From Rhodospirillaceae bacterium (GTDB taxonomy: Bacteria > Pseudomonadota > Alphaproteobacteria > Rhodospirillales > Magnetospirillaceae), in the NCBI GenBank assembly GCA_030151865.1, contig JASLCK010000053.1:1-23033 (forward strand): DNA of 23,033 bases, written 5' to 3'. A program made the translations under genes and the position numbers. Positions 23,002 to 23,033 of the stretch are shown one piece after another; within the stretch, counting starts at the first letter, position 1, and the number at the start of each line of letters is the position of its first letter. Under the pieces are notes generated by a model that was not told the DNA's origin, searched no databases, and saw only the letters and a list, made by a program, of their open reading frames with translations.

Positions 23002-23033
23002 GGGTATACAAGATACACCAACGTAGTTGAAAG

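Larger units (their letters stand above)
22729..23033. other. Gene-free 305-bp region rich in repeats, running off the window
   Basis: No credible coding sequence is seen on either strand. From left to right it holds an AT-rich start without a clear terminator for the EAL gene, a CTGCGA/TCGCAG hairpin (22782-22796), and the direct-repeat array. Next come the 11-bp inverted repeat with an overlapping terminator-like stem, an SD-like AGGGAG followed by ATGTCATAG (22953-22971), and the GTCTCA/TGAGAC hairpin. A last GTAGTTGAAAG motif ends the window. Confidence 0.6.

Noticed and set aside
22818..23033. CRISPR array or tracrRNA
   Set aside because: Repeats are short, only two are identical, spacers of 6-20 bases are far too small, and there is no cas gene in the window. 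The possibility that an array starts beyond 23033 cannot be judged.

Overview
The window is a chromosomal housekeeping stretch of an alphaproteobacterium, GC-rich by eye and most like a Rhodospirillales/Magnetospirillum-type genome. The evidence is lineage-specific: a complex I NDUFA9-type protein, an FzlA-type GST-fold division protein, a gltD-gltB pair very close to the Azospirillum enzyme in cysteine spacing, and the alphaproteobacterial arrangement tsaD-gpsA-yciI-EVE facing hemC-hemD-hemY. No transposase, integrase, phage gene or Cas gene is visible.

Layout. 1-303 is the 3' end of the NDUFA9-like gene, closed by a strong terminator. 378-2427 holds a low-molecular-weight tyrosine phosphatase (-), a sirtuin (+) and a UppP-like membrane protein (-) whose signature residues are eroded. 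2692-8690 is gltD-gltB, the two subunits of NADPH glutamate synthase, ending in a terminator. 8837-10693 is a tightly overlapping three-gene run: fzlA-like, a secreted NodB-type deacetylase and a GNAT acetyltransferase. It converges on acs (acetyl-CoA synthetase, -) across a bidirectional terminator. 12890-16158 (-) is tsaD-gpsA-yciI-EVE-Rieske, with 1-nt stop/start junctions at its distal end. 16213-19305 (+) is hemC, a terminator, then hemD-hemY. A tRNA-Thr(CGT) and its terminator follow. Next come a small secreted Pro/Tyr-repeat protein (-) and a divergent PAS-PAS-PAS-GGDEF-EAL protein (+).

How the genes work together. Most are core metabolism: ammonium assimilation (GltBD), acetate activation (Acs), tetrapyrrole synthesis (HemC/HemD/HemY), phospholipid precursor synthesis (GpsA) and t6A tRNA modification (TsaD). 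Sirtuin, GNAT and Acs are the classes of protein that make up the lysine-acylation switch of Acs, although no direct link is proven here. The c-di-GMP protein has an intact EAL active site, a degenerate SGDRF in place of GGDEF, and a third PAS domain that keeps the FixL-type heme-ligand histidine. It is therefore best read as a candidate gas- or redox-controlled phosphodiesterase.

The least explained DNA is the last 305 bases (22729-23033). It has no gene but carries two perfect 15-bp direct repeats 21 bp apart, further related AGTT-centred copies at near-helical spacing, an 11-bp perfect inverted repeat that competes with a terminator-like stem, and another hairpin. A further motif copy lies at the very window edge, so whatever this region controls lies mostly outside the window.
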